Source of the DNA: Malurus cyaneus samueli
Taxonomy: Eukaryota; Chordata; Aves; Passeriformes; Maluridae
Direction: 5' to 3'
NCBI GenBank assembly: GCA_009741485.1
Contig: CM019216.1
Coordinates: 48,899,248 to 48,963,247, forward strand
Length of the DNA: 64,000 bases
Shown here: positions 60,215-64,000 of the stretch, one piece after another
Numbering within the stretch: the first letter of the stretch is position 1
Layout of the letters: each line of letters starts with the position of its first letter
Notes under the pieces: model-generated
Told to the model about the DNA's origin: nothing
What the model saw: only the letters and a program-made list of their open reading frames with translations
Databases searched by the model: none
Position numbers and translations under genes: made by a program

Positions 60215-63179
60215 ATTTTATTAATGATGACAATTTTCTTCTATTGCTGTTGCTGAATACATTCCCACTATCTCTGGGACTCAGATCTCTCAGATCATAA
60301 AATTACTTTGGGATTACCAAACCATTGCTTCACATTCAATGAAATCAAATATATATTCATTATTTATCAAAAATTCATGCTCTTCATCTTCCTGTACCAG
60401 ACTTAGATAATTCACTGTATGTGTCAGAAAAGCATTTACTGTTTTACTATATTGGTATCATTATTATGGATTCACATGCAAATTCAGATTTAAAAAAGTA
60501 TCCCACATAGAAAAAAAAATCTAATATTAGGCCTTTCTAATTGCTGATAAGTGTATGTCTCATTTCACCACCCTTTAATTCTTAATCCAGATCAGTACTG
60601 ATACAAGTAGGATCTGGTATAATTGAAAAAGGTTGTTTATCTTATCTCTTTCACATGGAAGCCAGAATTATTTTTTAACATTTCAATGCTTTTCCCAGCA
60701 CTTTTCTTCTTCTCTATTTAAATACAAAATATCATGTTACACCAGGAAAAAAATCTGGCCACTGTCTAATCAGGCAATTCATCACTGAGCAAAGTTTCTT
60801 CCACTGGCACTGAACATGTCAGGTGAGGCTGGCCATGAGCTCTCACACGGAAATCCATTTGCATGCTGCACTACAGGGCAGAAACTGTCTAAGGAAAGTC
60901 ATGGCTGGCTTTTTCTTTCTAATACATGAATCTGATTTTTAATCCCACCTCTGTTATGGTGTGCTCATGAGGTGTTGACTAATAATAGCTCTGAAGCCTT
61001 GCATGCCTGTTAGTTTATGAATATAAAATAACCATACCGAGAGTAAGACAATAAATTTAGTGATGTTTTAGCAGTTTTCCTCCCCATGACCCTACACTTT
61101 ATGATACCAAAACCCAAAAAATTTAATAAATTTAAAAGGCCAAGGTACTAGAAAAACTGAATGCCATTTCCAGTGCATTTAAAGAATGTAAATAGGAAAA
61201 CAAGAATAAACCAGATTCCTTTTTCTCTTAGACTACTGAAAGTTTATTCAGCTGTTTCTGATGTCTCTAAACTAATTTTTCCTTCAACCATCTGTTCTAA
61301 TTTTTTTTCTTCTATGAAAATAGAGCTCTCCTGAATGCCACACTTTGATGAAATACTTATTTTAATGTCTTGTTGATTTCATGCGGAGAGAATGGAGGCT
61401 TTACATGAAATAAGCATATCAACATATTCTTCCTTGGCACATCACTGTTCAAAGGCTTTCGTTTTCTAAAACTGTTTTCTTTACCCCTTCAGAGCTGAAA
61501 ATATTACTCCTCCACAAGCACCATTTAAGACCCAAGTGTCAATGAACCAGGCAGCAAAATGACAGTAACTTAAACAGCACATGATTCAAGACAGTTTTAG
61601 GAAATTCCTAACACTTTGCGTCCTATTTCTTTCCTGGATACAAAGGGACAGATTGTGCCTGACCTTGGGGGACGCACAAGAGGCGAGGTGGGAGGAGGGG
61701 GAGTCCAACAGGCACATGGTGCTTTCCTTTTGCTTGTCCTTCTCTTCCAGGCATGCTATTCCCTTGCTGAGCAGCTGGGTACGGTCCTTTTTCTTCAGCT
61801 GTGAACACAAAGGTTTCTGCATCCAAGTGACAAAAAAGTATTGTAAGTTTTGCCATTGAGTACAACAGGGCCCTGTTGCATCACAAGCAGAGAGATGGTA
61901 AAAATATAAGGAAAAAATTAATTGATAAGTCTATCCCATCAAGTTTCCTTCTGATACATCCTCTACATGTCTGCTATTAACTCTTCATTAATTATTTCTG
62001 TGAAAAACGTGGACTGCAGAATTCAGCCTATGGACAATTGTACAGCCTGGACAAAACCCTTTTACCTTGAGGAATAATGAAAGATGGCTCTTGGGTTGGA
62101 CTGGAAATTCAGGAGGATGGGGCAGGCTTTAGGTTTATCTGCCAAATACAAAGGAAGAATATCTGAGATCCTCTATCTGTGTCTTACCTTTGGGAGGAAT
62201 TGGTTAAATTCAAAGTGTATCTATCCTTTACCTCTCTCATTTTTCAGTTATCACAAAGCTCCCATTCATTTTGAATCCAACAAAACCCCAAACATCCTAG
62301 AACTCTTTTTAATGATACATGTTTTTTTTCTCCACTGTTAAAGGATGGCTGTGGGTAGACACAAAGGTAAAGAAAAAATCCTACCCACTGTTAGTCACTG
62401 TGTTCAATACCCTTGGGTTCCTCAGTGGTCCATTTTGGTTCAGAAATTAGCAGGGCAGGGCAATGTGTAGGAGGTGTTTCACCTGTTCTTAAAATGTCTT
62501 AAAATTTTGCTGCAATTTGCGCCCTATAGACATGGAATGCAGTATTTCCTGTATGCAACACATGCCAGTTTTCTGTCCTTCCTTTACTCACTGTAGCTGA
62601 ATCAGGGTCTAGTGGAGATTGATACACCAATACTATGTATGTGCAAAGTGGTAAAAAATTATTTTCTCCCAGGCACAACTCAGTTTCCTAGCACATTGAG
62701 TAAACTTCCACTGTGGTCACTATATAGAGGATACACTTGAAGTTCATAGAAAATGACAACTGATACAAAACTTGCATCACTTGTTAAACTTTTATGGTTT
62801 TTGCCTTGTGGGCAGCTGCTTTAGGTTTTCTTTACAGGGTTTGGCCTTTTTCCTGCCTAGCAGCTTTTTCCATTCACCTGGTTTTCTGGAAGGCATGTGG
62901 TGCCAGACAAATGGCACATTAAGGGCAGTTCAGTATACAAGAGCTTTGTCCTGCTCCACATCTGCCTGTGGGAACTGTGAACTTTGTCCTTTCACACCTG
63001 ATAGAGTGTGGCTTGAGCCCCCTGTGTGAGGTAAGATGTGGGTGCCACATCAGCTGCAAAGTCTGCTTTGGGGACATCAGGCTTAGGCACATTCATTGTG
63101 GTTCATCTCCACGAGTACACTGTTGGCTGTGGAGTTACCCCTCTTTTCTCAAGCTAGGAGATTCAAGGTGAAGTTCTGA

Positions 63180-63242
63180 GGGTTTTTTGTTTGGGTTTTT
63201 TTATTTTGTTTGGTTTTTTTTTTTGGTTTTTTTGTTTTTTGG
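63180..63242 (+). repeat. T/G-rich low-complexity tract
   Basis: About 60 bases of T runs separated by GG or GGG. Same texture and strand as the tracts at 29446-29547 and 36739-36891. Confidence 0.87.
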
Positions 63243-64000
63243 AGGGAAAGGAGGTAATAAAACATTTTTTTGACAGATGGGTATTCTGGCAACTTGTCCT
63301 TAGATTGCTAAGTGCAGGGACAGAGCTTTCCTCCAGTTCTGTTAGTGGTGTTTTGAGTCTCAAAAGGAATCGAAGTCTGGAGAAAATGGGGATTTGTATT
63401 CTCCACCACTCAGACAAACACAGGAAGTGTGAATTCAACAGTCAGCAAGTACGTTGATTCCTACCCAAGATGCTCTCTTTTGCTGTGGGAACACTAAACA
63501 GTTATAGTGAAAATGGTCAGGTGTCCCCTGACTGGCCATAAGCCACTCCAAAATATATGCAGAAAAGTCTTTGATGATTTAATGTATGGGAAAGGACTTT
63601 AAAGCCTTAGAATTTGCTATGAATTCACTCTGCCTTGAAGGTCCAGTAATGAAAGGGGAATGTGCTTTGATTTAAACACTGCCTTTAAAACACTCGGCTT
63701 TGTATTTAGATGCAATTAGGACCACAGCATGCTCCCCATCCAGTTTTCCCTGTAATTATTATCTTAAACACAGGACTGTCTGGCCTTTTGTTCAAGACTG
63801 CTGATATGGTTTCCAGGATGCTGCAGGTGTGCACCTTCCTCAGCAGAGGATGATAACTATGTACATTTGCTCTGCTGCATCACCCTATTTCCAAAAGAGT
63901 TTGTCTTCTTTCCTGTGTATTTAGTATTAGGTAATTTTTGGTTTGGTTTCTTTTATGGAAAGTTAAGTCAAACATTTACAAACCCAATCATGTACATACA

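Larger units (their letters stand above)
56107..64000. other. Non-coding stretch, no gene recognised
   Basis: AT-rich DNA with an (AAT)n run at 60200-60214, a T/G-rich tract listed separately and AT-rich segments near 59820-59860. Open frames are under 100 codons and show no domain. No RNA gene was found. Confidence 0.55.

Noticed and set aside
1..64000. CRISPR array, operon, phage or other prokaryotic system
   Set aside because: No regularly spaced repeats with unique spacers and no dense co-directional genes; the retroelements show vertebrate nuclear DNA.

Overview
This window looks like non-coding DNA from a bird, most likely a songbird (passerine). The evidence is a set of avian retroelement remnants. 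There are two pieces of the bird LINE CR1: a clear 3' end near 56.0 kb and an older one near 20.0 kb. There is a tRNA-Ile-derived SINE with a CR1-like tail near 3.2 kb, the architecture I recall for the zebra finch SINE. There is also a lone, about 1 kb, endogenous-retrovirus LTR near 21.8-22.9 kb. The background is AT-rich and CpG-poor, with no close-packed reading frames, which fits vertebrate intergenic or intronic sequence.

I find no intact protein-coding gene and no intact RNA gene. The longest open frames come from a simple repeat (about 46.5-47.2 kb), from the LTR, or from GC-richer patches with no recognisable domain. Two weak exon-like or pseudogene-like stretches are recorded with low confidence: about 16.75-17.25 kb on the minus strand and 13.10-13.25 kb on the plus strand.

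Layout: 0-9 kb holds the SINE and a GC-richer patch (6.56-7.01 kb). 9-19 kb holds a hexamer microsatellite, an AT-rich repeat cluster, the weak coding-like remnant and a G homopolymer. 19-27 kb holds an old CR1, the solo LTR and a possible second CR1 fragment. 27-41 kb is quiet AT-rich DNA with low-complexity T/G tracts, a 46-bp palindrome and two small tandem duplications. 42.9-46.3 kb is the most gene-regulation-like part: a local CpG-enriched block, a run of homeodomain-core-rich sequence and an exact PBX/MEIS-type decamer. It ends at a long purine-only microsatellite (46.49-47.23 kb). 47-64 kb is again quiet, with a GT repeat, a truncated CR1 and T/G-rich tracts.

No genes act together here. 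The best biological reading is a gene-poor or intronic avian segment that may carry long-range regulatory elements near 43-46 kb. I did not find an undescribed system. Element names and similarities come from memory of avian repeats, not from a database search.
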